Made by a program: the position numbers and the translations under genes
Notes under the pieces: generated by a model
What the model was told of the DNA's origin: nothing
Database searches by the model: none
What the model saw: only the letters and a program-made list of their open reading frames with translations
Shown here: in pieces, positions 45,104 through 53,548 of the stretch
Numbering within the stretch: the first letter of the stretch is position 1
Layout: each line of letters begins with the position of its first letter
Assembly (NCBI RefSeq): GCF_020217485.1
Contig: NZ_JAEKMI010000008.1
Location: 1-64,000 of the forward strand
From: Mycobacterium sp. WUMAC-067
GTDB lineage: Bacteria > Actinomycetota > Actinomycetes > Mycobacteriales > Mycobacteriaceae
Length of the DNA stretch: 64,000 nt
Reading direction: 5' to 3'

Positions 45104-45702
45104 CGCCTCTTGAGTCCGTCACTCAGAAATCCCCGCACGACGTGGGCGCGGACGAAGTCGGCGACCACGTCGTCGTCACTCATGTCAAGATACGGCGATT
45201 CAGTCGTGAACAGCGAGAACAGCATTCGCGCAAACCACTCCGTTGCCGACCGGATGTCGAGGTCACCGCGGACCTCGCCCGTCAGCCGTGCGGCGGAGAC
45301 GTACGGCGCAAGAAACTCGCCGCATTCCTGTAGGAGGGTCGACGCGTTCTTGGTCAACATCAGGCTGACTACTTCTTGGTCGAAATAGGATTCTGGCTCC
45401 ACCACCCGGCGGGCCTGGGTGACGAAAACGCCCGCCCGGACCAGTTTTTCCTCCAGGGTGCTGCCGCCATGGCGGTCGATTGCCTTGGCCAGCCTGCGAT
45501 AGAAGCGCTGAGACGCCGCCTCCGCACAAGCCCCCACAATCGTCTCCTTGTCCGGGAAGTACTCGTAGAAGGTGCTCCTGGAGACTTCTGCGGTGCGCAC
45601 GATGTCGACGATCGTCGTCTTCCGCAATCCTTGCGTGCGGAAGCAGGCGAACGCGGCCGAGATGAGCACCTCGCGGGTGTCGACCCCAGTCGCGTACGTC
45701 AT
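45100..45702 (-). CDS. TetR-family transcriptional regulator
   Basis: 200 residues. DNA-binding domain: REVLISAAFACFRTQGLRKT, then TIVDIVRTAEVSRSTFYEYF, then PDKETIV. The ligand domain ends VVRGFLSDGLKRR, with the stop codon inside the MITE-like repeat. It starts 16 bp after the Ltp2-like gene on the same strand, so it is probably the last gene of the igr-like operon and its regulator. Confidence 0.9.
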   Translation of the reverse strand: MTYATGVDTREVLISAAFACFRTQGLRKTTIVDIVRTAEVSRSTFYEYFPDKETIVGACAEAASQRFYRRLAKAIDRHGGSTLEEKLVRAGVFVTQARRVVEPESYFDQEVVSLMLTKNASTLLQECGEFLAPYVSAARLTGEVRGDLDIRSATEWFARMLFSLFTTESPYLDMSDDDVVADFVRAHVVRGFLSDGLKRR

Positions 45703-45718
45703 CTGAAACTTTCCGCGC

Positions 45719-46897
45719 TCAGTGATCGGGTGCGAGGATCAGTCCGCTCGTCGGAACGCCCGTACCCGACGTGACTAGCACGTGTTCGACGTTGGCCACC
45801 TGATTGTGCGACGTGCCGCGCACCTGCCGGACGCCCTCAGTAATCCCGTTCATGCCATGGATGTACGCCTCGCCGAGCAGTCCACCGTTGGTGTTGATCG
45901 GCATCCGGCCGCCCAGCGACAGTTCTTCGACCGAGACGAAGTCCTTGGCTTCCCCGCGGCCGCAGAATCCGAGCTCCTCGAGTTGAGTGAAGACGAATGG
46001 CGTGAAGTGGTCGTAGAGGAAGGCCGTCGAGATGTCTTGCGGTTTAAGACCGGAATCCCGCCACAGCTTGTCGCCGACGACGCCCATTTCGGGCAGGCCC
46101 GTGATCTCCTCGCGGTAGTAGCTGGTCATCACCTCGCCGTCGTAGGCGGCGCCTTGCGCGGCGGCTGCGATGACGGCGGGCGGCTTGGCCAGGTCGCGGG
46201 CGCGCTCGACGCTCGTCACCACCATGGCAACGCCGCCGTCGCTTTCCTGGCAGCAGTCGAGCAATCTCAGCACGGGTTCGATGATCCACCGCGATTGCTG
46301 GTGCTGCTCAAGGGTTATCGGCTTCTGGTAGAACCAGGCGTCGGGGTTCTTCGCGGCATGCTTGCGGTCGATGACGGAGATTTTGCCGAAATCGGCGTTG
46401 GTGACGCCGTATGTCGTCATGTAGCGCTGAGCGTGCAACGCCACCCACGCGGCCGGCGTCATGAACCCGAACGGCGCATAGGGTGCCATCCATAGCGGAG
46501 TCACGCCCGGCTGGCGGCCGGCACCACCGAAGCGGAATCCGGAGCGCTCGTTGAAGGCGCGGTAGCACACCACCGCTTCTGCGACGCCCGTCGCGACCGC
46601 CATCGCGGCCTGCATCACCGTTCCCGCGGCCGCGCCACCGCCGTGTGGGACCCGGGTGAAGAAAGTCAGATCCCGGATCCCGACATTGCGGGCGACCTCG
46701 ATCTCCTCGTTGTCGTCGACGCTGAAGGTGACCATGCCGTCGATGTCGGCGGGACGAAGGCCGGCGTCGCCGATGGCGGCTTTGACTGCCTCGCAGGCCA
46801 GTTGCATCTCACTGCGGCCCGATTCCTTGGAGAACTCGGTTTGTCCGATCCCGACGAGGGCGGCCTTGCCGCCAATCCCGCTGGAGTCCCTGTTCAT
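45719..46897 (-). CDS. ltp2: Ltp2-like thiolase-fold aldolase
   Basis: 392 residues. Sequence stretches match M. tuberculosis Ltp2 as I recall it: ALVGIGQTEFSKESGRSE, RKHAAKNPDAWFYQKPIT, LLDCCQESDGGVAMVV, LYDHFTPFVFTQLEELGFCG, GEAYIHGMNGITEGVRQ, and GTGVPTSGLILA. Ltp2 cleaves the C3 side-chain piece from a 17-hydroxy steroid CoA by retro-aldol reaction, needing a DUF35 partner. The DUF35 gene is at 48473 in the same operon. It overlaps the ChsH1-like gene by four bases. The actual substrate here is inferred, not shown. Confidence 0.87.
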   Translation of the reverse strand: MNRDSSGIGGKAALVGIGQTEFSKESGRSEMQLACEAVKAAIGDAGLRPADIDGMVTFSVDDNEEIEVARNVGIRDLTFFTRVPHGGGAAAGTVMQAAMAVATGVAEAVVCYRAFNERSGFRFGGAGRQPGVTPLWMAPYAPFGFMTPAAWVALHAQRYMTTYGVTNADFGKISVIDRKHAAKNPDAWFYQKPITLEQHQQSRWIIEPVLRLLDCCQESDGGVAMVVTSVERARDLAKPPAVIAAAAQGAAYDGEVMTSYYREEITGLPEMGVVGDKLWRDSGLKPQDISTAFLYDHFTPFVFTQLEELGFCGRGEAKDFVSVEELSLGGRMPINTNGGLLGEAYIHGMNGITEGVRQVRGTSHNQVANVEHVLVTSGTGVPTSGLILAPDH

Positions 46898-47346
46898 GCA
46901 TCCACGCCTTCGAGCAAGCTGAGCACCGCGGTTCCGGAGACGTGGTCGCCGAGGCTGTTGGTGCCCTTGAAGGTGACCTCGATGAATCCTTCGCCGTCGC
47001 CCGACGATTTGTCCGTGACGGATCCCGTGAAGCGCATCGGGTCATTCGGGTATGCCGGTACGCCGAGCCGGATGGACAACTTTCTGATCATCGCCTCGGG
47101 GCCCGCCCAGTCATGGAGGAACTTCACGCAAAGCCCGTTGGTCGTCAAGATATTCAAGAAGATGTCTTTGGATCCCTGGGAATTCGCGAAGTCGCGGTCA
47201 TGGTGTACGGGCATGTAGTCACGGGATGCGATGGCGCCTGCCACGATCAGTGTGGTGGTCACCGGAACGTCCATCGGGGTGACTTCGTCGCCAACGTTGA
47301 TGGAATTCCATGCGAGCGTGGTGGTGCGGTCGACGGTGGAGGTCAT
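46894..47346 (-). CDS. chsH1: ChsH1-like MaoC hydratase subunit
   Basis: 150 residues from ATG 47346. The hydratase core is RDYMPVHHDRDFANSQGSKD with the Asp43/His48 type pair, then IFLNILTTNGLCVKFLHDWA and LSIRLGVPAYPNDPMRFTG. This is the ChsH1 pattern; ChsH1 pairs with the MaoC part of ChsH2 to hydrate the steroid enoyl-CoA. It overlaps Ltp2 and the acyl-CoA dehydrogenase genes by four bases each. Confidence 0.85.
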   Translation of the reverse strand: MTSTVDRTTTLAWNSINVGDEVTPMDVPVTTTLIVAGAIASRDYMPVHHDRDFANSQGSKDIFLNILTTNGLCVKFLHDWAGPEAMIRKLSIRLGVPAYPNDPMRFTGSVTDKSSGDGEGFIEVTFKGTNSLGDHVSGTAVLSLLEGVDA

Positions 47347-48452
47347 TTGCTTCCTTCCGGGTATGTTGCGCCGAGCCGGGCGAGTTGTTGGGGGGCAGAG
47401 CCGAGCGCGAGCTCGATCTGCTTGGCCCACAGGAAATAGCGGTGCAGCGGGTAGGTGACGTCGATGCCCATGCCGCCGTGGACCTGTTGGGCTGATGCGA
47501 CGACCCGGGCTCCCGCTTCAGCGGCCCAGAATTTGGCGATGGCGGCCTCGCGGACCGCGGGCCGTCCTTCCGCGATCAGCCACGCCGCGTGCCAGGTGGT
47601 CCATCGAATCGCCTCGACGTCGATGAATGCATCGGCCAGCCGCTGCTGCACGGCCTGGAATGAACCGATCGGCCTACCGAACTGCTCGCGTTCACTGGTG
47701 TACGACGCCGCGATCTTCAGGGCGCGTTCGGTCACGCCGACCTGCATCGCGCATAGGCCGACGAGCGCCCTGGTGTAGAGCGAGCCGACGGCATCCGCAC
47801 CGCTTGACCCGTTGAGGCGATGTCCGACAGCATGGGAGAGTTCGACGTCAGCGTAGGGCTCACCATTGGTGGTTATTGCCGGTGTGACGACGACGCCCTC
47901 GGTGGCCGTCTCGACGACGAACAGCCCAGGGCCGTCGTCGGCTCGGGCCGAGACGATGATGGCGTCGGCAAGCTGGGCGGCGGGCACGAGCTCCTTGACG
48001 CCGTCCAGGATCCAGGCGCCTCCATCGGGCCGTGCGGTGGTGCGTGGGACGGCCGGGTCGGAGCTTCCCGGTTCGGCGAGCGCAGCGGTCAGGATTGTGC
48101 TGCCGTCGACCACTTTCGGCAGGTATTGTTGCTGGATAGTCGAGTCACCATGCCGCGCAATCGTATCCGCGCCGAGCACCAGGGTCGCATAGACCGGAAC
48201 CGGCGCAACGCTCCAGCCGACCTCCGCGAGCAGCACGCCGAGGTCGAGGAAGCTGCCACCGCTGCCGCCGACGGATTCGGGTAGCGCGATGCCCAGCAAG
48301 TCCGACGACGCCAGCTCCCGCCACAGCGCGGGGTCGAAACGGATCTCGCCCGATTCGAACTCGGTGAGCTGCTCGGTGGTGGCGCGGTGCTCGAAGAGCT
48401 GGCGGGCCACCTTGCCGACGGTCTCTTGTTCTTCGGTGAAGGAAAAATCCAT
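47343..48452 (-). CDS. Acyl-CoA dehydrogenase, FadE28/ChsE1-like short type
   Basis: 369 residues from ATG 48452. N-terminal helices (MDFSFTEEQETVGKVARQLF), a loose middle domain with few canonical FAD residues, and the C-terminal EREQFGRPIGSFQAVQQRLA and QQVHGGMGIDVTYPLHRYF. In steroid pathways such a chain pairs with a second FadE as an alpha2beta2 enzyme; the likely partner is at 49458. It would make the enoyl-CoA used by the hydratase genes. It overlaps chsH1 by four bases. Confidence 0.87.
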   Translation of the reverse strand: MDFSFTEEQETVGKVARQLFEHRATTEQLTEFESGEIRFDPALWRELASSDLLGIALPESVGGSGGSFLDLGVLLAEVGWSVAPVPVYATLVLGADTIARHGDSTIQQQYLPKVVDGSTILTAALAEPGSSDPAVPRTTARPDGGAWILDGVKELVPAAQLADAIIVSARADDGPGLFVVETATEGVVVTPAITTNGEPYADVELSHAVGHRLNGSSGADAVGSLYTRALVGLCAMQVGVTERALKIAASYTSEREQFGRPIGSFQAVQQRLADAFIDVEAIRWTTWHAAWLIAEGRPAVREAAIAKFWAAEAGARVVASAQQVHGGMGIDVTYPLHRYFLWAKQIELALGSAPQQLARLGATYPEGSK

Positions 48453-48472
48453 GTTCGCCTGGTGCCTCGTGT

Positions 48473-48886
48473 TCAGCGCGCGGGCCGGAACTGGTGCAGC
48501 ACCAGCTCGTCCCCGCTCGGGATTGCTTCGAACTTCTCGTAAAAGACCTCGACGGGCATCCCGACGTCGATGGCCGCCGGTTCGATATCGCACAGGTTCG
48601 ACACGATGCGGACGCCTTCGTCGAGCTCGATCAGTGCCACGACATAGGGGTATTGGAGGAAGGGGAGCGGCGGGTATTGCGGCATCACGAAGCTGTAAAC
48701 CGTTCCGCGCCCGGTCGATTCGATGGAATCCCAGTTGAGCGACTGGCAATTTCCGCACATCGGACGGGGCGGCACCCGCAGCGTCTTGCAGTCGGCGCAG
48801 CGCTGGATCAGCAGCTTGTGGTCCTTGAGGCCCGACCAAAAGAATTCGGTGTCCGGGCTGATCGACGGAGCAAGTCTGGTCGCCAT
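48473..48886 (-). CDS. DUF35 zinc-ribbon/OB-fold protein
   Basis: 137 residues from ATG 48886, overlapping the MaoC stop by one base (TGATG). Zinc ribbon Cys30, Cys33, Cys44 and Cys47 (RCADCKTLRVPPRPMCGNC), then an OB fold (GRGTVYSFVMPQYPPLPFL). In M. tuberculosis this domain is the C-terminal half of ChsH2 and activates Ltp2. Here it is a free-standing protein directly after the MaoC gene. Confidence 0.87.
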   Translation of the reverse strand: MATRLAPSISPDTEFFWSGLKDHKLLIQRCADCKTLRVPPRPMCGNCQSLNWDSIESTGRGTVYSFVMPQYPPLPFLQYPYVVALIELDEGVRIVSNLCDIEPAAIDVGMPVEVFYEKFEAIPSGDELVLHQFRPAR

Positions 48887-49461
48887 CAGTCCCCAGCCGT
48901 TCCGGCGGGGGCCCCGCCCGTCTTGAATCGCAGCGTGCGGAACCATTGGCGGCCGATGACTTCGCCGTTCTGATCGCGGTAGGTGGTCACCCACGTGACG
49001 AAGAATCCTTTGCCCATCGCGGTCGTCTTCTCGTCGGAGATCGAGTCGAACACCGTCTCGCCGGTGATCTCGTCACCGACGCGGGGATAGCGTTCGATCT
49101 CGAACTCAGAGTTCGTCGCGATGATGCCCGTGTAACCCGCGTCGGAGAGGAATTGCAGCGGGTTCGTCTTGATCTCGATCGGCACGCCGCCGCGCTCATG
49201 GATGCCGGCGAGCTTGGGCGGCGGCATCGTCCAGCTCTGCAGCATCACGGGCGGGGAAACCAGGCCGCCGTAGCGGGAGTTCTCCGCGAACTCGGGATCA
49301 AGGTAGGCGGGATTCATGTCGTCCAACGCGTACGCCCAGTGCCGGATCATCGCGGCGTTCACCGGATCGGGGGCGCGGGAGGGTCTGCCGACTCCGTCGG
49401 TGGGCGTCCCGATCAACGCGTCGAGGCGCTCGCGCAGGTCATCTTTGGCTAGCTCTGTCAC
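48886..49461 (-). CDS. MaoC-like hydratase, ChsH2 N-terminal type
   Basis: 191 residues from GTG 49461, whose GTGA overlaps the preceding gene stop. Hotdog-fold hydratase pattern: NAAMIRHWAYALDDMNPAYL, YGGLVSPPVMLQSWTMPPPK, FEIERYPRVGDEITGETVF. It corresponds to the MaoC half of ChsH2, the structural partner of ChsH1. Together with ChsH1 it should hydrate an enoyl-CoA with a bulky side. Confidence 0.85.
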   Translation of the reverse strand: MTELAKDDLRERLDALIGTPTDGVGRPSRAPDPVNAAMIRHWAYALDDMNPAYLDPEFAENSRYGGLVSPPVMLQSWTMPPPKLAGIHERGGVPIEIKTNPLQFLSDAGYTGIIATNSEFEIERYPRVGDEITGETVFDSISDEKTTAMGKGFFVTWVTTYRDQNGEVIGRQWFRTLRFKTGGAPAGTAGD

Positions 49462-50657
49462 GTGGATTTCCCCTCTCCGGAGGCCCGCACGTCTCGGGGT
49501 GCGCGGGGCATCCCAAGGCCGGCCATAGCGATGATGTCGCGTTGAAGTTCGTTGGCTCCGCCGCCGAATGTGTTGATGACCGCCAGCCTGTAGGCGCTTT
49601 CCAGCTCGCCCTTGAGCGGAGCTGCCGAGTCCTTGCGGACACCCGCCTGTCCGACGACTTCGAGCAGTTCGCGGGCAACCTGTTGGGTGAGCTCGGTGCC
49701 GAAAACCTTTGTCGCCGAGGCCTCGCCCATCCCGAGGGCACCCGGACTCATCGTCGCGTTCACGCGCAGGTTCAGCAGCCGGTAGGCGGCGACCTGCGCT
49801 TCCACCCGGGCCAGGGCCTGCTGCACCCAGGGCTGATCGATGACCATGCCGTCGTCGAGCGGTGTCGTCGACGCCCACTTGAGCGTCTTGGCGAAGAGCG
49901 GCTCCAGGGCACCGAGGTTGCCGAGGGCGGCGCGTTCGAGGTTGAGCTGGTTGGTCACCAGTGTCCAACCCTGGTTTTCGCCGAGCACGATGGCGCTCTC
50001 GGGTACCCGGACGTCATCGTAGAACGTGTAGTACGTGGACACCCCCGGCATGGTGTGCAGCGGCTTCCAGGAGAACCCGGGCGAGTCCGTCGGCACGATG
50101 AACAGGGTGATTCCCTTGTGTTTCTTGACGGTTGGGTCGGTGCGCGCCGCCAGCCAGATGTAGTCGGCGAACTCCGCGCCGCTGGTGAACATCTTCGAAC
50201 CATTGATGACGAACTCGTCGCCGTCCCTGACCGCGGTGGTCCGCAGCGAGGCGAGGTCGCTCCCGGCGCCGGGCTCGGAGTAACCGATCGCGAAATCAAC
50301 GGTGCCCTTGAGGATCGCGGGGAGGAACTTGGCCTTCTGCTCCTCGGTGCCGTACTGAATGAGCGTGGGGCCCACAGTGTTCAGGGTGACAAACGGCAAC
50401 GGTGCATTGACCCTGCGCGCTTCCTCCGAGAAAATGTACTGTTCCAACGCGGTCAGCCCGCCGCCGCCATATTCGACCGGCCAGGCGACGCCCAGCAACC
50501 CGGCATCGCCCAGAGCGCGTCGGCACTCGGTCATCGCGGCGCCGCCCTCGGTGAGGTTGGCGACGGCGGCGCGGCGCTCCGGGGTCATCACCGCCTCCAG
50601 GCGCGTCCGGTAATCTTTGCGGAGCTGCTCCTGTTCGGGCGTGTAGTCGAAGTCCAT
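49458..50657 (-). CDS. Acyl-CoA dehydrogenase, FadE29/ChsE2-like
   Basis: 399 residues. FAD-binding and substrate motifs are GYSEPGAGSDLASLRTTAVR and INGSKMFTSGAEFADYIWLA; the C-terminal half has ERAALGNLGALEP and FGGGANELQRDIIAMAGLGM. Strong likeness to FadE29 as I recall it. It overlaps the P450 gene by one base and the MaoC gene by four. It is the likely FAD-carrying partner of the short FadE at 47343. Confidence 0.88.
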   Translation of the reverse strand: MDFDYTPEQEQLRKDYRTRLEAVMTPERRAAVANLTEGGAAMTECRRALGDAGLLGVAWPVEYGGGGLTALEQYIFSEEARRVNAPLPFVTLNTVGPTLIQYGTEEQKAKFLPAILKGTVDFAIGYSEPGAGSDLASLRTTAVRDGDEFVINGSKMFTSGAEFADYIWLAARTDPTVKKHKGITLFIVPTDSPGFSWKPLHTMPGVSTYYTFYDDVRVPESAIVLGENQGWTLVTNQLNLERAALGNLGALEPLFAKTLKWASTTPLDDGMVIDQPWVQQALARVEAQVAAYRLLNLRVNATMSPGALGMGEASATKVFGTELTQQVARELLEVVGQAGVRKDSAAPLKGELESAYRLAVINTFGGGANELQRDIIAMAGLGMPRAPRDVRASGEGKST

Positions 50658-51850
50658 CAGTTGCCCGCCCCCAGTCGGATTGGCATGCGTTTCACGCCCG
50701 GCACCATGGTTGCGCGCAGCCGGGTCACGTCACCGGTGAGCTCGATCGTGGGAAAGGCGCCCAGTAGCACCTCAAACATCACCCTGGCTTCCAGGCGCGC
50801 GAGCTGGGCGCCAAGGCACGCGTGCTCCCCGGCCCCGAACGCGATGTGCGGGTTGGGATTACGGGTGATGTCGAACTCTTCGCAGGTGGGCCCAAAGATC
50901 TCTTCGTCGCGGTTGGCGGAGCCGTAGAGCATGACCACTGTGTCGCCCGCCCTGATCTGCTGGCCGCGGATCTCGACGTCCTCGGTCGCGCGGCGGGCCA
51001 TGTGGGTGACCGGGCTGGTGTATCGCAGCATCTCCTCGACCGCGCTGGGCAGCAGCGACGGGTCCGATCGCAGCAGCGCGAACTGGTCGGGGTGGTCGAT
51101 CAGCGCCAACGTGCCCAACGCGATCAGGTTGCGCGTGGTTTCGTTGCCGGCGACCAACAGCAGGAAGGAGAAGTTGAGCAGATCCGCGTCGGTGAGCCGC
51201 TCGCCGTCGACCTCGGCCGCGGCCAGGATGCTCAGCAGGTCGTCCTGCCCGCTGACCTCGCCGGAGCGCCGCGCGGCGATGAGCTTGGTGAAGTATTCGT
51301 ACAGCTCACCGAGCGCGACGATCGAGTCCAGTTCGATGTCCGGGTCGGCGGTGCCGACCGCCGCGTCCGACCACGCGCGGAATTGCTCCCAGTCTTCGGG
51401 TGGGGCACCGAGCATCTCGGCGATCATCCGGGTGGGAAGGGGCGCGGCGATCTCCTCGGCGAACTCGTACTCTCGCGACGGCTCGACACTGTCCACGATG
51501 CCCTTCACGATCTGGCGCACCTTGGGCTCGAGCAACTGCACCTGCCGGCGCGTGAAGCCGGAGTTGATGAGCTTGCGGAGCTGCCGGTGGCGGGGAGGGT
51601 CGGTGAAAATGAGGTTGCCTTCCTGAACGGGTTCAGGCTGGCTGGGATCCGGAATCGTGATGCCCTTCGTCGACGAGAAGGTCAGTGGGTGGCCCGAAAC
51701 GTAGCGGACGTCTTCGTACTTCAATAGCGCCCAGAAGTTGGTGACGTCGTTCCACACCACTGGCGTCGTGTTGCGGAGTTCCCGGTAGACCGGGTAGGGA
51801 TCGCCGGCGTAGAAGTCCGGAGAGTGCAAGGGAACTTTAGTAGTGGGCAC
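50657..51850 (-). CDS. Cytochrome P450, first gene of the igr-like operon
   Basis: 397 residues. I-helix VAGNETTRNL, ExxR in EEMLRYTSP, heme loop FGAGEHACLGAQLARLEA. In the igr operon of M. tuberculosis the first gene is cyp125, which oxidises the sterol side-chain end. This one is in the same position but its sequence is not clearly Cyp125, so it may use a different substrate. Its stop overlaps the next start by one base. Confidence 0.88.
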   Translation of the reverse strand: MPTTKVPLHSPDFYAGDPYPVYRELRNTTPVVWNDVTNFWALLKYEDVRYVSGHPLTFSSTKGITIPDPSQPEPVQEGNLIFTDPPRHRQLRKLINSGFTRRQVQLLEPKVRQIVKGIVDSVEPSREYEFAEEIAAPLPTRMIAEMLGAPPEDWEQFRAWSDAAVGTADPDIELDSIVALGELYEYFTKLIAARRSGEVSGQDDLLSILAAAEVDGERLTDADLLNFSFLLLVAGNETTRNLIALGTLALIDHPDQFALLRSDPSLLPSAVEEMLRYTSPVTHMARRATEDVEIRGQQIRAGDTVVMLYGSANRDEEIFGPTCEEFDITRNPNPHIAFGAGEHACLGAQLARLEARVMFEVLLGAFPTIELTGDVTRLRATMVPGVKRMPIRLGAGN

Positions 51851-52087
51851 AGCATGCCTTCCTTGACACTGGGGGCTGGCCGGACAGATGGAGCAAGAAT
51901 GTCCGTTTCCATGCTGTCTACAGGAGAGCTAGATCATCTGTCAATCGCCGTATATTTGTCCGCAAACGGCGCAAATTAGCCGTTGACGGCGTTGGCGTCG
52001 GCGTGTACACACAGGTTGAGTATGTAAGTTATCTCGGTGGCGCGGTCGCGCTGCCTCACGATCGTGCAGTCAGGGAAGGCAGGCAGG
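51851..52087. promoter_or_regulatory. Divergent promoter region with AACGGC/GCCGTT repeat
   Basis: AACGGC at 51965-51970 and GCCGTT at 51979-51984 flank an AT-rich 8-bp spacer, and CTGTCTACAG is a small palindrome at 51914-51923. Either could be the site of the TetR at 45100. Confidence 0.4.
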
Positions 52088-53548
52088 ATGGCTGGGTCGC
52101 GTTCGCTCCTGGAGGCCTACGGTCACTACATCGACGGCCGATGGACCGACCCGGACAGCGGACGCTACGACGTCGTCAATCCCGCCACCGAGGCGGTGAT
52201 CCAAACGGCGCCCGACGCGAGCGTGGCGCAGGTCCAGCGGGCGATCGCCGCGGCCAGGACCGCTTTCGACACGGGCCCGTGGCCCGCGGCAGAGCCCGCG
52301 GAAAGGGCCCGATGCCTGCAACAGCTCAGCGATGCGTTGATGGCCAGGGGCGAGGAGGTCTACGCACTCGCGCAGGCCGAGTGGGGTTGTTCCGCAAACG
52401 AACGGCTGATTCACGTCGACGGCCCGGCATTCATGGTCGGTCATGCTGCCGAGCTCGCCACGGAGCCCGCCGAGGCGCCGATGGATGCGTGGGGTGCCGC
52501 GGGAACCACGGTGTTGCGCTACGAACCGCTCGGTGTGGTGGCGGCCATGACGCCGTGGAACTTCCCGCACACCCTCAACGTCATGAAGCTGGGCGCTGCG
52601 CTGGCGGCAGGAAATACGCTCGTGCTCAAGCCTTCACCTCTGACACCGCTGGCCGGCCTGGCGCTGGCGCGAATCATCGACGAGGACACCGACATTCCAG
52701 CCGGCGTCGTCAACGTGGTCACGCCGACCGGCGTCGAGGCCAGCAAAAGCCTGACGCTGGACCCCAGGGTCGACATGGTGAGCTTCACCGGCAGCTCAGC
52801 GGTCGGCCGCGATGTGATGGCGGGTGCGGCGACCACGATGAAGCGAGTGTTGCTGGAGTGCGGCGGCAAGTCGGCGACCATACTGCTGCCCGACGTCGAC
52901 GTCAGCGACGAATTGTTGGAGCGGCTGCTGTTCGAAGGATGCACGATGCATGCCGGTCAAGCCTGCATTCTCAACAGCAGGTTGCTGCTGCCCGAGGCGA
53001 TCCACGACGAGGTGGTGGACCGGCTCGCCGAGTTGGCCCGCGGGGTCGTGATCGGTGATCCCGTCGATCCCGCGGTCACCATGGGACCGTTGATCAGCCG
53101 CGAGCACCTCGACCGTGTCGAGGGATTCGTCAAACGCGCCGAAGCCGACGGCGCAACGGTCGTGGCCGGAGGAGCCCGTCCGAAGGATCTGAGCCGCGGT
53201 TTCTATTTCGAGCCAACGATACTCACCGATGCTTCCCCCGACTCGTATATCGCGCAGGAGGAGGTGTTCGGTCCCGTGCTGACCGTGTTGCGGTATCGAG
53301 ACGACGACGATGCGTTGGCCATCGCCAACAATTCGTCCTACGGCCTTGGCGGCGCGGTGTGGGGGAGCGATCTCGATCGCGCGGTGGCCATCGCGCGCCG
53401 GATCAGGACCGGGCAGGTATCGATTAACGGCACGATTCCCGGAGACGCGCCGTTCGGGGGGTTCAAGCAGAGCGGCATCGGTCGTGAGGGCGGCGTGATG
53501 GGGCTGCGGGCCTACATGGAGCCCAAGGCCATCGGGATACCCGCGTGA
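52088..53548 (+). CDS. Aldehyde dehydrogenase
   Basis: 486 residues from ATG 52088. Catalytic residues: Asn158 (TPWNFP), Glu257 (LECGGKS) and Cys293 (GQACILNS); NAD loop FTGSSAVG. It would oxidise an aldehyde to the acid using NAD(P). This suits the step between P450 side-chain oxidation and CoA activation. Its stop overlaps the GTG of the CoA-transferase fusion (GTGA), so they are coupled. It is divergent from the P450 operon. Confidence 0.92.
   Translation: MAGSRSLLEAYGHYIDGRWTDPDSGRYDVVNPATEAVIQTAPDASVAQVQRAIAAARTAFDTGPWPAAEPAERARCLQQLSDALMARGEEVYALAQAEWGCSANERLIHVDGPAFMVGHAAELATEPAEAPMDAWGAAGTTVLRYEPLGVVAAMTPWNFPHTLNVMKLGAALAAGNTLVLKPSPLTPLAGLALARIIDEDTDIPAGVVNVVTPTGVEASKSLTLDPRVDMVSFTGSSAVGRDVMAGAATTMKRVLLECGGKSATILLPDVDVSDELLERLLFEGCTMHAGQACILNSRLLLPEAIHDEVVDRLAELARGVVIGDPVDPAVTMGPLISREHLDRVEGFVKRAEADGATVVAGGARPKDLSRGFYFEPTILTDASPDSYIAQEEVFGPVLTVLRYRDDDDALAIANNSSYGLGGAVWGSDLDRAVAIARRIRTGQVSINGTIPGDAPFGGFKQSGIGREGGVMGLRAYMEPKAIGIPA

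Noticed and set aside
49542..50927. A 461-residue frame antisense to the FadE29-like gene
   Set aside because: It has no recognisable domain. The minus-strand gene has full FadE motifs and coupled overlaps.
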